A DNA stretch of 64,000 bases from Shinella sp. WSJ-2 (GCF_003432075.1 NZ_QWBU01000001.1:310001-374000); one strand, 5' to 3'. Positions 51,965 through 60,908 are shown, counted from the stretch's first letter. Notes: generated from the letters alone by a model not told the origin. Made by a program: numbers and translations.

Positions 51965-52654
51965 ATGAGACGGAGTGAGCAAGTGCCAGTTGATACTGTT
52001 GACCTTTGCCCAGGCGTACGCGTTCTGAAGCACTCGGCCGCAACAGCAAACGTTGTCGCCTTTGGTGGTCTCAGGCCGCAAGGCGGGTTTGGAGCGCCAG
52101 CCTTCGAGTTCGTCAGGACACTATCCGAGCTTTCGTACAACGTCGTTTTCGTTCGAGACCTCACCCAGAGATGGTTCAATTTTGGGATCGATAATTTTTC
52201 GTCCGATATGGACGACACGGCAACACAGATCACTGCCGTCATACAAAGGTCTTTGGACCCAAGCTTACCGCTTTATACCATCGGGAACTCTGCCGGAGGG
52301 TACGCCTCAATCTTCTACGGCGAGGCATTAGCGGCGCATGTCGCGCTGGCAATATGCCCACAAACCCTGATTTCCATGCCAACGTTGCAGCGATTTGGAG
52401 ACAAAGGCTGGCCACAACTAACGAAGTTCGAGCCGACCGTCCCAGATCTCCGCGCACATGTGACGGGAAGGGCAAGGAAGATTCACATCGCCAGCGGATG
52501 GGAGAAACCTGCTGACATGGTGCACGCGGGGAATCTCGCAGGATGCGCAAACGTTGCGATAGAACCCATCAGAGCCAAGCACGACGTTGCGACGAAGTGG
52601 CAGGCCACCGAAGGTGGACTTGCCATGAGAGTCAAAGAGCGATTTGAGTCTTAG
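51965..52654 (+). CDS. Alpha/beta-hydrolase-like protein of the glycan cargo region
   Basis: A protein of 229 residues with a nucleophile-elbow-like motif YTIGNSAGGYASIF near residue 105 (GxSxG). The C-terminal histidine in IRAKHDVATKW could complete a triad. GAGG lies 5 bases before the ATG at 51965. Similar short hydrolase-like proteins occur in capsule and exopolysaccharide clusters. The function is not established. Confidence 0.65.
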   Translation: MRRSEQVPVDTVDLCPGVRVLKHSAATANVVAFGGLRPQGGFGAPAFEFVRTLSELSYNVVFVRDLTQRWFNFGIDNFSSDMDDTATQITAVIQRSLDPSLPLYTIGNSAGGYASIFYGEALAAHVALAICPQTLISMPTLQRFGDKGWPQLTKFEPTVPDLRAHVTGRARKIHIASGWEKPADMVHAGNLAGCANVAIEPIRAKHDVATKWQATEGGLAMRVKERFES

Positions 52655-52674
52655 GTTCAAGTAAGACTCAAATC
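52641..52674. terminator. Perfect 13-bp hairpin over the end of the hydrolase-like gene
   Basis: GATTTGAGTCTTA and its exact complement flank an 8-base loop. The hydrolase stop codon TAG is within the left arm/loop border. There is no T tract on the plus strand, so termination may be Rho-assisted, or the element may be recognised by another factor. Confidence 0.6.
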
Positions 52675-52804
52675 ACAGACTTGCGCTTGCGCTCGCGCTA
52701 GACTGCTAAAGCGCGCATCGCGCCTTGGATACCGCTCTGGTTTCGCACTTGCGTATGTCGCGATGAAGAGCGTCTCCTATTGTAACTAGAATCATGCTGT
52801 AAGA

Positions 52805-53053
52805 TCATAAATTGGCCATCGCAGCGCGAATTACTTCTTTGATATCCTGCGGGAGCTGGCGCGCTACTTCCTTGTCAACTCCAGCAAGCATTATGAGGGC
52901 CCACCGCGCCGCATTTAGATGCACGTCACGTGCGACTGCTTCGCCGCGTTCCATTTTCAAATATGCTTGTGGCGATGAACCAATTTCTTTAGCAAAATCT
53001 TCCGCGGACAGCGAGGACGACTCTCTCAATTCAATTAAGTGGTGATTACTCAC
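52805..53053 (-). CDS. Small HTH/XRE-like protein (82 aa), copy B
   Basis: GTG start at 53053 chosen because the protein then aligns end to end with the 82-residue protein at 47486-47734 (about 56 identities of 82). It includes SLSAEDFAKEIGSSPQAYLK and HLNAARWALIMLAGVDKEVA. It is divergent from the GT4 glycosyltransferase operon and so well placed to regulate it. Unrecognised at family level. Confidence 0.7.
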   Translation of the reverse strand: MSNHHLIELRESSSLSAEDFAKEIGSSPQAYLKMERGEAVARDVHLNAARWALIMLAGVDKEVARQLPQDIKEVIRAAMANL

Positions 53054-53382
53054 TCTACATTGCCTCACGCTTTCGCAGAATTCGCTTCTATCATGCAGTG
53101 CGGGGAACAAGCAATCGTCCGTCAATCAACCCCACCATAAACGCTGGGCGACGAAACTCACCATATTACGCCCGTTGAGTATTTGCCACTAGATTGGCGC
53201 ACACCCAAATAATCGTTGGTCTCGGTCGATCATGAATCTCGGATTCAGGCGTCGCAGATGAATTCGGTGGAACGCGAACTTCGTCGACGTACAACGTCAA
53301 CTCCCTCTGTCTTGTAATCCCGTTTGAGAGCAGATACGCAACATACTAATTGATCGCTAGACTGCTTTCGCGTGAGGAATTT
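53054..53382. promoter_or_regulatory. Divergent intergenic region before the glycosyltransferase operon
   Basis: About 330 bp, A/T-richer than average, without a supported gene. It must hold the promoter of the GT4/GT52-like operon and that of the small HTH gene. No clear palindrome is seen. Confidence 0.4.
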
Positions 53383-54579
53383 ATGAGAATTGCGCTATTG
53401 AACTCGCTTTTCCCCAAGCTCGGAATTGGTGGCTCCGAGATGTCAACGTTTTACCTCGCTCAGGGATTGAAGAAACTCGGACATACCGTGCAAGTTTTCA
53501 CTCAAAGCGCTTCCGCTGAAGACGTAGAAGAAATACACGAGGGCATCGACGTTTACCGCTGCGGTTCTCCCCTAGGGCATGGGCCCAACATCTTAGCGGA
53601 GCCGCGTCTGCAGCGTATGTATTCCGCCAATCCAACGAAGCCGAAAAGCCTATCATCAAGGATGGCGCCCACCATTCTTGAATTCCAGCCAAACATCATC
53701 CACACAAATGTCATCGGTGATCTGCCGGGATTCTGGAAATTGGCTTCAGACTACGGAATTCCAGCGATCCACACTCTAAGGTCCTACACGCTCCTTTGCC
53801 ACCGTCGCATGCTCAGGGGAGAAGCGCCTTGTGCGCGCCAATGCTCAAATTGTCTCACTTCGTCCCGCGCCGAAGGACGCGGCCGGTCCGACGCTGTCAC
53901 CGGCGTTGTGGCCATTAGCAAGCACGTTATGGATGTACATAGACAAGCCGGCTGGTTCTCGAATGTCCCGGTGAGGAGCATTATTGCCAATAGCTATGAG
54001 CAGGTGGCCGCTGAAACTGATCAACAGTCCAGCGGACGCGAATACGAATTCGGCTATATCGGTCGCATACATGAAACCAAGGGCGTTGACATTTTCCTCG
54101 ATGCGCTTTCCGCGGTGACCACAACATTGGGGAGACCGATCCGCGCCCTCATTGCCGGAGACGGCAATCCGGGATACGTCGCCAATCTAAGATCCCGATA
54201 TGAGACAGATGCTATCCACTTTGGCGGATATATGCCGCAAGACAACTTCTTTTCGAGGGTGAAATTCTGTGTAGTTCCATCCGTCTGGTATGAGCCATTC
54301 GGCCGCGTTTTCATAGAAGCCTTGCACCACGGCGTTCCGGTGGTTGGCTCGAAGCGGGGAGGCGGCGCGGAAGTCCTTAGTGCGTCCACCGGCTGGCTGT
54401 TCGATCCCGGACAACGCTCGCACTTGCAGGAGGCCTTGATAAAGGCATCGACCTTGTCGTCTTCACGCTACGACGCTATGGCTATAGCTTGTCTCAAGAG
54501 CGCTGAATCCTACTCCGTAGAGGCTATCGCAGAAGCGTATACCGATTTTTACCTCAAATGCTTGGGAATATCGAAGTGA
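53383..54579 (+). CDS. GT4-family glycosyltransferase
   Basis: GT-B fold glycosyltransferase of 398 residues. The N-terminal Rossmann domain begins MRIALLNSLFPKLGIGGSEM. A C-x3-C-x2-C segment (CARQCSNC near 147) is typical of a GT4 subgroup. The C-terminal donor-binding domain has GRIHETKGVDIF near 227 and WYEPFGRVFIEALHHGVPVV near 305 (the E-x7-E region). GAGGAATTT is a good ribosome-binding site for 53383. It probably extends a capsule, O-antigen or exopolysaccharide repeat unit. Confidence 0.88.
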   Translation: MRIALLNSLFPKLGIGGSEMSTFYLAQGLKKLGHTVQVFTQSASAEDVEEIHEGIDVYRCGSPLGHGPNILAEPRLQRMYSANPTKPKSLSSRMAPTILEFQPNIIHTNVIGDLPGFWKLASDYGIPAIHTLRSYTLLCHRRMLRGEAPCARQCSNCLTSSRAEGRGRSDAVTGVVAISKHVMDVHRQAGWFSNVPVRSIIANSYEQVAAETDQQSSGREYEFGYIGRIHETKGVDIFLDALSAVTTTLGRPIRALIAGDGNPGYVANLRSRYETDAIHFGGYMPQDNFFSRVKFCVVPSVWYEPFGRVFIEALHHGVPVVGSKRGGGAEVLSASTGWLFDPGQRSHLQEALIKASTLSSSRYDAMAIACLKSAESYSVEAIAEAYTDFYLKCLGISK

Positions 54580-56645
54580 AGGTACTCGTAGTCGCAACAT
54601 CTCCCCTTCAGGTTCAGAACGGTATTCAGTACATTAGGCAAACAAATGGAGACTTCTCCCGATCAGTTCTGGCCCACGTGGGTTCTGCCCGCGATGAGGA
54701 CAACGAACGTGCATTGACAATAGCTAATCGTGAGGCATGGGCAAGGATCGGCCGCTTTCCTCCATTTAGACCACTGAGGAGTAAGGACTTCGTCACGGTC
54801 GAAGATTGGCGCCGCGAGGAAACCTCTAACCGAGCTATATTCATCGAGGAAATCGCGCGTTTCTTCACCGAAGTAGGCACATCTCATTTTGAGACCGTTC
54901 TGCTTGGGGATTATCGCCCGATGTCCTTCAGGCAGTTCTTGCAGGCCACTGAGCACGGACGTCCTGAGGTTGTCTTGCTGGATGACGGGTCCGTATCACG
55001 GTATGTCATGCGCTTTCGCGAGACGGGGGCGGGTAAAGAGGAAGCGACTCGCGGAATCTTGCCTCACCTCGGGGCGGAGGATCCATTCAGGATTATGGAG
55101 CCGACCTCCCTCACCTACTTCACCATCTACGACGAACCGATCGCGCAAAGTGATAAAATACTGCTGAATAAACAGTATGAGGGTGCCGCATACCAAGATC
55201 TCCGTCTCCTTGACAATGAGGTTTGGATATGCGGCGCTAATCATGTCGAAGCTCGCCTAGCAAAGCAGAATGAATACATCGCCATTTGTGCCGCCGTCCG
55301 ATCATGGTTTCCCGATAAAGTCGTTCGATATTTCCCTCATCGCCGCGAGCAAGCCGAAAAGCTCGAGATCATTCAGTCAAAAATTTCCGCAAATATCGAA
55401 GGATACAAATACGGAATCGAAGAGTACGTAAGGGAAACCAAGACGAGACCGCACCGCTTGGTCGTATTTGGCTCGACGGTGGCAGACACCCTCAGCCGAG
55501 CGTTCGCCCCTTCAGATACCGTCGTCGTTGCTACACCCAGCGAGCAATACTTCGTGAAAAAGGAACGCTCAGATCACATTAGGAATGTAATTCGCGACAA
55601 CCTCCGTTCGAACACGCATGTCACCGGGATTTCACCGAGTACAAGCAATGTCGGGAGATGGTTTTCCGCAGAGAGCCATATGGAACGTGTTGGCCGTTCG
55701 ATTCAATCCCCTGGCCACCTTCCCGACAAGCCTATGTATGAACAGTTGGATGGATTGAAGCGTGTCACTACCAAAGCTGGTTGGGCACGCCTCTGTGAAC
55801 AAAAATCCGCTCATGTTCACAGAGCCATCCTTGGGAGCTTCCCCGGAGCGGAGCAAGACACCGCATTTCTACACGTCTTCAAGATAAGGACCGAGGAGCG
55901 CTACGCATTCAAACTACGATTGGCTGATGCGGGCGAGGGCGGGGACTTCGTTGAGGCTTCCGCAATGTTTGATGTACCAGGTACACACAAGCGTGAGAAC
56001 GACTTTGGCCGAATTGTGCTGGAAATCGAGGTAAATTCTGAACGTATATCCACGGTATCGGTGTTCTTCAAAGCGCAGAAAAGTGTCCCAACCAAATTGC
56101 TACTGATAGCGCTGCAAGGCCATGGAGAGAGAGTGTCTCGTCACCGGGGCATCGTTCAAAACGGCTTCTCATTAGCGAGACTGCTGCCGAGGGAAGTCGA
56201 GACGCTGTCTCTGCCGACATCGCGGCAACCATGCTCAGTTCAAACCCGCCTTACACCCGGCGAATCTATATTCCTTGTCACAAGAGGACACGGGAGCGAG
56301 AAAGCCACACTCATCTGCATACATTCCGGTCATTTGACTACGCTGACGGCAACGAGCCTGAAAATGCCCATCTTCGGCGACTTCATTATACCGATCGTGC
56401 ATGCGCAGAAGGCCGACGGTTTATCGGACCTTCTACACGGGGTATCAATGTCACGGCCGATCGTAATAGCAAGCCAAGATGAGAAAATGCTCACTTGCCA
56501 TGGCTCGGATGGAGTGTTTGCTGAGATTGGTCTCGGGCCTGACATTGATGTGGCATTGCTCGATTTTCGATCGTTCAAGCCAATCGTCCTTCACGCCCAT
56601 GAAAGCACTTCACCCTCGCGCGAACGGTTTGGCCTTACTTATTAA
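54558..56645 (+). CDS. Long GT52/sialyltransferase-like protein with unknown C-terminal half
   Basis: A protein of 695 residues. The first ~330 resemble GT52/polysialyltransferase-type GT-B enzymes: KVLVVATSPLQVQNGIQYIR at the start, an acidic motif VVLLDDGSVSRYV near 137 and VRYFPHRREQAEKLE near 255, matching the bacterial sialyltransferase D/E-D/E-G and HP-like motifs. Residues 350-695 are not recognised and look beta-rich. It overlaps the GT4 gene by 22 bases; a GTG at 54576 forming GTGA with the GT4 stop is an alternative start. The acceptor and donor sugars are unknown. Confidence 0.75.
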   Translation: MLGNIEVKVLVVATSPLQVQNGIQYIRQTNGDFSRSVLAHVGSARDEDNERALTIANREAWARIGRFPPFRPLRSKDFVTVEDWRREETSNRAIFIEEIARFFTEVGTSHFETVLLGDYRPMSFRQFLQATEHGRPEVVLLDDGSVSRYVMRFRETGAGKEEATRGILPHLGAEDPFRIMEPTSLTYFTIYDEPIAQSDKILLNKQYEGAAYQDLRLLDNEVWICGANHVEARLAKQNEYIAICAAVRSWFPDKVVRYFPHRREQAEKLEIIQSKISANIEGYKYGIEEYVRETKTRPHRLVVFGSTVADTLSRAFAPSDTVVVATPSEQYFVKKERSDHIRNVIRDNLRSNTHVTGISPSTSNVGRWFSAESHMERVGRSIQSPGHLPDKPMYEQLDGLKRVTTKAGWARLCEQKSAHVHRAILGSFPGAEQDTAFLHVFKIRTEERYAFKLRLADAGEGGDFVEASAMFDVPGTHKRENDFGRIVLEIEVNSERISTVSVFFKAQKSVPTKLLLIALQGHGERVSRHRGIVQNGFSLARLLPREVETLSLPTSRQPCSVQTRLTPGESIFLVTRGHGSEKATLICIHSGHLTTLTATSLKMPIFGDFIIPIVHAQKADGLSDLLHGVSMSRPIVIASQDEKMLTCHGSDGVFAEIGLGPDIDVALLDFRSFKPIVLHAHESTSPSRERFGLTY

Positions 56646-56665
56646 TCGTTTTTGGCATGAACTTG

Positions 56666-57559
56666 TTAGTCCTGCACCAAGAACGACCTCGAAAAAACCG
56701 TCATAATTTTGTCCGTCGCCGCTTCTTCAAGGTGGCGATTGTCGTCTTGCCACGGGTTCTCACGAGCATTCATTATCATTTCATAAGACGGGAAATAGAA
56801 GAATCGCTCATCAGCGCCCATTTCCAGATGAAACTCGCCAATGGCTGCCCGTAATATTGCTTTAGAAAATGTGCTCGCCGGTATTACCGGCCTTCCGCTG
56901 TAGGTCCCCAGGAGAGGAATTGGTGAAAGCGTGAATATAATCGTGGCATCAGCTCTGTTTTTGCGAATGATTGAATAAATTCTACGGATGTTTTCCAAAT
57001 TCTCCGCGTAAGAGATGATCCGGTTTTCAAAACGCTCGGAATTCAAACGCCTGTTTGGAACGAACTTCCAGAGGTAATCATCATTCTCTTTGTCGTACCA
57101 CGCCTCCGTAAGTCCGAATGTCACGATGAAAACATCAGAGTCTCGTATAATGGATTTTACGCTATCTTCATCATGGTAGCTTTTTGCATCTTCTTGTTTC
57201 CCATCAATGATGATTTCACCTAGTTGCCTGTTTTCAAACGCCCACTCAAACTGCTTCAGCAGAGCGGGAGTGTGTACCATGATTTCATCAATTCGGATGA
57301 AATCGGAATTCGCATGCTTCCATTGGTGAGCATTTACGGTGTAGCCGCGCTTCGCGAGGTATCTGGAAACGTTCCCTGCAAAACAACTGCCAAATGCAGT
57401 TATCCTGTTACCTTTTGTGATGAAGGGCTCGGATGGAGCAAAATTACCCAGTATGTACCGCTCAGCTCCACCATCAGCCGAGATCGAAGATTTCGACGGC
57501 CACCGACTAATGCCGGCGAATCCGTGCTTCTCTAAAACTGAAAGCTTTTCTTCTGTCAT
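56666..57559 (-). CDS. GSCFA-domain protein
   Basis: A protein of 297 residues with the family-defining ITAFGSCFAGNVSRYLAKRG near residue 53, FIVTFGLTEAWYDKEN near 145 and FTLSPIPLLG near 210. The GSCFA domain is an SGNH-hydrolase-like fold often found in capsule and exopolysaccharide clusters, possibly an acetylesterase or transferase. The ATG at 57559 was preferred over one 21 bases upstream. It converges on the GT52-like gene. Confidence 0.86.
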   Translation of the reverse strand: MTEEKLSVLEKHGFAGISRWPSKSSISADGGAERYILGNFAPSEPFITKGNRITAFGSCFAGNVSRYLAKRGYTVNAHQWKHANSDFIRIDEIMVHTPALLKQFEWAFENRQLGEIIIDGKQEDAKSYHDEDSVKSIIRDSDVFIVTFGLTEAWYDKENDDYLWKFVPNRRLNSERFENRIISYAENLENIRRIYSIIRKNRADATIIFTLSPIPLLGTYSGRPVIPASTFSKAILRAAIGEFHLEMGADERFFYFPSYEMIMNARENPWQDDNRHLEEAATDKIMTVFSRSFLVQD

Positions 57560-57691
57560 TTTCCCACCCCGTTTTGGCAACGCTACAGCGATGAAACAGA
57601 GCGAAGCTATTTAGTCAAGATGGCGCAGGGAAGCCACGCGGCGATGGTGGGTCTGGCGCCATGCCTAGCGAGTGTTTTCCAGATTGCTACA

Positions 57692-58045
57692 TTACACGCT
57701 GCGCCCGATCGCCTCTGCCAGCCCGACATGGCCGGGCCGCTCTTCGGCTGGAACGTACTCCATCCGGTATCCGCCAGGATAATGCCCCTGGAAATCGTCT
57801 TGCCGCTCCGGCCAGCAGCCGGGCAGAATGGCAAGATCCTGGCGCTGGAAGGTTTCCGTGGAGCTATAATGTGCGCCCAGCGTCGTACCGTCCTGCGCGA
57901 TCAGCTTGCCGAGCATATAGCGCTCATCGAGGAGTTCGCCGGTGTTGTATCCGTAGATGAACGGCAGTTCCTCGATCGGCTTTTCGTCAGGGTTGAACGC
58001 CACATAGCCGTTCTCGCCCCAGATGATCATTCCTTCCGTCTGCAT
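57692..58045 (-). CDS. Hypothetical protein (117 aa)
   Basis: The ATG at 58045 has GGGAG 7 bases upstream. The protein begins MQTEGMIIWGENGYVAFNPD and includes LPFIYGYNTGELLDERYMLG. No recognised family. It occupies the position where the 5' part of the Bet/RecT-like gene would be expected and is in the opposite orientation, so it may belong to the segment that replaced it. Confidence 0.6.
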   Translation of the reverse strand: MQTEGMIIWGENGYVAFNPDEKPIEELPFIYGYNTGELLDERYMLGKLIAQDGTTLGAHYSSTETFQRQDLAILPGCWPERQDDFQGHYPGGYRMEYVPAEERPGHVGLAEAIGRSV

Positions 58046-58155
58046 AGACTTGCTCCCTAGATGCGATAACGATCGCGTCTTTCCATGACCCCGACAAAGA
58101 ACCGGCCGCTGGCGAGAGCGCCGGAGATACGGAACTCAACGCCGCTAAGCGGAAG

Positions 58156-58890
58156 ATGACGATTATCGTTAGCCGAGACGGCCAGCGCGTCATTGCGCAG
58201 CGCTGCGGCGACTACCGCCCTGCTTCCAAGCCTCCGCTCTACGAAGCCGACAAGAGCATGATTTCGCCCCTCAACCCGCAGGGCATCATTTCCGCGACGG
58301 TCTATCTCTGGAAACAGGATCCGAAGACCAGCGACTGGTACGAGGTCACCGGTCAGGCGTTTTGGGAAGAGTTCGCGCCGGTAAAGGACGAATGGACCGA
58401 AGGAGACGACGGCCGGAGCCGCAAAACCGGAAAGCAGAAGCTGGACGATTCTGGAAATTGGTGCCGCATGCCTCGCCTGATGATTTCGAAGTGCGCCGAA
58501 ATGCAGGCGCTGCGCGCCGGCTGGCCAGAACAGTTCACCGGCCTTTATGATGAAGCCGAGATGGATCGCGCCAAGGTGCTCGACCTGTCCGCCACCGAGA
58601 TCGTCGAGCACGACAAGCAGGAAAGCCGCCTCAAGGCCGTCGGCGCCAAGGATGCCATCACCGTGACATGAGGCGACGGCTGGACGCTCGAAAACGTCCC
58701 GCTTGGCCAGTTCGCTGATCGGGCTCTAGAGTTCGTCAAGAACGAGACCCCCGATACCGTCGCCAAGTGGCGCGACGCGAACCGTGAGCCGCTGCGCGAG
58801 TTCTGGGCACGCAGCCCCGGCGACGCTGTTTCGGTGAAGAAGGCAATCGAGGCCAAGATCGCCGGCCACCATGTGCTGATGGCAGGCTGA
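58156..58890 (+). pseudogene. bet: Phage recombinase Bet/RecT-like gene, 5'-truncated and with an in-frame TGA
   Basis: The frame encodes the central and C-terminal part of a Bet/RecT single-strand-annealing protein: VSRDGQRVIAQRCGDYRPAS, TVYLWKQDPKTSDWYEVTGQ and RMPRLMISKCAEMQALRAGW. The usual ~100 N-terminal residues are missing upstream. At 58669-58671 a TGA interrupts the frame, which then continues for 72 codons (GDGWTLENVPLGQFADRALE to a TGA at 58888). TGG to TGA is the simplest origin. Translation of the first part alone would give 171 residues. Confidence 0.7.
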
Positions 58891-58893
58891 GCG

Positions 58894-59225
58894 ATGGCGA
58901 CCTTTCTAATCCGAGACGAAACGGTTCACGCGGCGTTCGACACGCTCGAATTGCAAGCGCGACCGGCCGCGGCCGCAAAAGCCATGCGCGAACGCCGCGA
59001 AGATCAGCGCAAGCCCGCGCCTTTCTCAAGGCCTCCGGGAGTGTCGCCGAACGCGAGGCAAACGCCTTGCTATCCGAAGAGTACCAGATCGCTTGCGAGT
59101 CATACTACGCGGCTGTCGAGGCCGACGAAGAATATCGCAACACGCGCGGCAAGTGCGAGGCGATCATCGAAGCATGGCGGACTTGCCAGTCCAATTTCAG
59201 AGCTATGGGGAGGGTTGCATCGTGA
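58894..59225 (+). pseudogene. Phage early protein gene with a frameshift
   Basis: The first 40 codons read MATFLIRDETVHAAFDTLEL to REDQRK in one frame. From about 59013 a different frame continues with protein-like sequence (ARAFLKASGSVAEREANALL to AWRTCQSNFRAMGRVAS) and stops at 59223-59225, overlapping the next gene as GTGA. Together they form a coherent protein of about 110 residues, so a single-base indel near 59010 is likely. No classical slippery heptamer is seen there. Confidence 0.65.
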
Positions 59226-59419
59226 CCAGCACCATCCGCGTCAAAGGCTACGAGCGCCGCAAGCCCGAGAAGACACCCGACCCGTTCGCCGACAAGATCA
59301 GCGCGCGCCTCCATCAGATTCGCCGCCATCAGGCGAAGGCACCGCAACGCCAGTCCATGCCTACGATCATCGAAGGCCTTCGGAGCCTCGCCACGCTCAT
59401 GCAGAAGGTGGGCCGGTGA
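59222..59419 (+). CDS. Phage hypothetical protein (65 aa)
   Basis: GTG start at 59222 overlaps the previous stop (GTGA). The protein is very basic: VTSTIRVKGYERRKPEKTPD, then a helix MPTIIEGLRSLATLMQKVGR at the end. Unrecognised; composition suggests nucleic-acid binding. Confidence 0.55.
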   Translation: MTSTIRVKGYERRKPEKTPDPFADKISARLHQIRRHQAKAPQRQSMPTIIEGLRSLATLMQKVGR

Positions 59420-59437
59420 TGGCGGCGCGCTTGAACG

Positions 59438-59698
59438 TTACAACTCGCCCGGCGTCACCTTCGGCGGAACGCGGCCGGTATGGTGCACGGGGTTATCATT
59501 GCTCGCACTCTCGGTCGGCTTTTCGCGGCGCTCGGACTGGCCGGACCGCGCCGGCGGCGCGTCAGCATCTTCCGTGCCGCTTTCGTCGGCCTGATCGGGC
59601 AGCGACTGCGGGTCCATATCCATTTCCTGCGGTTCCGGCTTCCACGTCGGCGACGGCATCGGCTGGTTGGTCAGGTCTTCGTTTTTGGGATCGCTCAT
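59438..59698 (-). CDS. Acidic hypothetical protein (86 aa), antisense within the phage operon
   Basis: The protein starts MSDPKNEDLTNQPMPSPTWK and is Pro/Glu/Asp-rich and probably disordered. AGGAG lies 7 bases before the ATG, a strong site. It lies on the strand opposite all the surrounding phage genes, in the only gap of that operon (59420-59791). Its opposite strand has a long frame of shadow composition. Confidence 0.58.
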   Translation of the reverse strand: MSDPKNEDLTNQPMPSPTWKPEPQEMDMDPQSLPDQADESGTEDADAPPARSGQSERREKPTESASNDNPVHHTGRVPPKVTPGEL

Positions 59699-59791
59699 CG
59701 TCTTGCTCCTGTTGGGTACAGACGATCAACCCGGCGTGTGAGCCAAGGTTCCTTCTCAGAGCGACGGCCTTCATGGGCATGGAGGGCTGAG

Positions 59792-60220
59792 ATGGCTATG
59801 CGCATCAACACCGCGGCCTTCCGCACAGATCACGAGCCACCGAAGCGCCGGCCGAAGAAGCGCAGCGACTATCTCGCGTTCCTCCACGAACTTCCGTGCG
59901 TTGTCACGGGCCGGACGGGCGTTCAGGCTGCACACCTCTCCTACGCCAACATCTTCCACGGCCATTTCGGTCGCGGCAAGCAGACCAAGGCGCCGGATAG
60001 GTTCGCCCTGCCCCTCCGCCCGGAAGAACACGCCGCCCAGCACGCCATGAACGAGCGGGAATACTGGGCGTCCAAGGGCATCGAGCCGCACGCGCTGGCG
60101 AACACCCTCTTTGGTCTCTGGAACGACTACGACGAGCCCGAGGCCATCACCCACTGCACCAACCGCATCATGCAGGGCCTGGCTGTCGCCGGCCGGCTGC
60201 CTTCGAGGGATTCGATATGA
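59792..60220 (+). CDS. Phage DUF968-like / HNH-type protein
   Basis: A protein of 142 residues: FLHELPCVVTGRTGVQAAHL then SYANIFHGHFGRGKQTKAPD and LPLRPEEHAAQHAMNEREYW. The single cysteine region, the AAH motif and the C-terminal HxxQH resemble DUF968 and HNH-like phage recombination proteins (Orf/Rap type). GGAGG is 6 bases from the ATG. Its stop overlaps the next start (ATGA). Confidence 0.7.
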   Translation: MAMRINTAAFRTDHEPPKRRPKKRSDYLAFLHELPCVVTGRTGVQAAHLSYANIFHGHFGRGKQTKAPDRFALPLRPEEHAAQHAMNEREYWASKGIEPHALANTLFGLWNDYDEPEAITHCTNRIMQGLAVAGRLPSRDSI

Positions 60221-60471
60221 CCTATTTCGAAGACAAAGCGCAGCGCTTAGGCGCGCGAGTTGGTCGCGAGATACCTCGCAATGATCATCTGCTCCACTTT
60301 CAGGGTGGCGCGATGAAAAGCGACGGCCCCCACGACGGCCTTTTTCATGAGCCAGCCGGTGATATTATTTCGGATTTTCATCAGGCTGCCTCCATCTCGC
60401 TCCGCGGACAATCTGTTGAGGAAATGCCGATCACGCATTTTGGTTCCCGCTCAACCTCTGGTGACGCATGA
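60217..60471 (+). CDS. Phage hypothetical protein (84 aa)
   Basis: Starts MTYFEDKAQRLGARVGREIP and is linked by ATGA overlaps to genes on both sides, which favours a true gene. The opposite strand also has a plausible 63-codon frame, so the assignment is not certain. No family recognised. Confidence 0.5.
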   Translation: MTYFEDKAQRLGARVGREIPRNDHLLHFQGGAMKSDGPHDGLFHEPAGDIISDFHQAASISLRGQSVEEMPITHFGSRSTSGDA

Positions 60472-60908
60472 CCGACCTTACCTCACTCATAGAGAAGCTG
60501 GAGAAGGCGGAAGGCGCGAGCCGAGGGCTTGATGCCGAGATTTCTGCGGTCGTTGAACCGCACCTTTTCGATGCACCGGGCTTCACGCCCATCCGGCCAA
60601 TCCCGAACTTCCGGTACGATTCTGGGGAGAACGTCATTCGCTTTGAAGGCGGTGGTCTCATGGACGTTCACTTCTTCCCGCCGGCGACCTCCTCCATCGA
60701 CGCCGCCGTATCTCTGGCGGAGCGGCTTCTTCCGGGGTGGATGCGTTCTATGTTGACCGGCCTCGGGAAGACGTCCGCATATGTGCGCGACAAGTCAATC
60801 TTGGCTCCCGACAAGATCGAAGGCGAAGGCTATCACGCCACGCCGGCAATCGCCCTCGTCCTCGCCACCCTCCGCGCCCTCCAGCAGAAAGACTCCTCCA
60901 ATGGGTGA
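60468..60908 (+). CDS. Phage hypothetical protein (146 aa)
   Basis: Starts MTDLTSLIEKLEKAEGASRG with an amphipathic helix, and ends ATPAIALVLATLRALQQKDS. Proteins with this start and end are common in rhizobial prophages to my recollection; no function known. ATGA overlap upstream and an 8-base overlap downstream. Confidence 0.68.
   Translation: MTDLTSLIEKLEKAEGASRGLDAEISAVVEPHLFDAPGFTPIRPIPNFRYDSGENVIRFEGGGLMDVHFFPPATSSIDAAVSLAERLLPGWMRSMLTGLGKTSAYVRDKSILAPDKIEGEGYHATPAIALVLATLRALQQKDSSNG

Noticed and set aside
52697-53366. Direct repeat CGCTAGACTGCT at about 52697 and 53355, as a possible attachment site
   Set aside because: Only 12 bp, the intervening 650 bp holds just the HTH gene, and no integrase or tRNA is associated; it may be chance.
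60247-60438. 63-codon frame on the minus strand opposite the phage gene at 60217-60471
   Set aside because: The plus-strand gene is linked by ATGA overlaps on both sides, while the minus frame has no comparable support.
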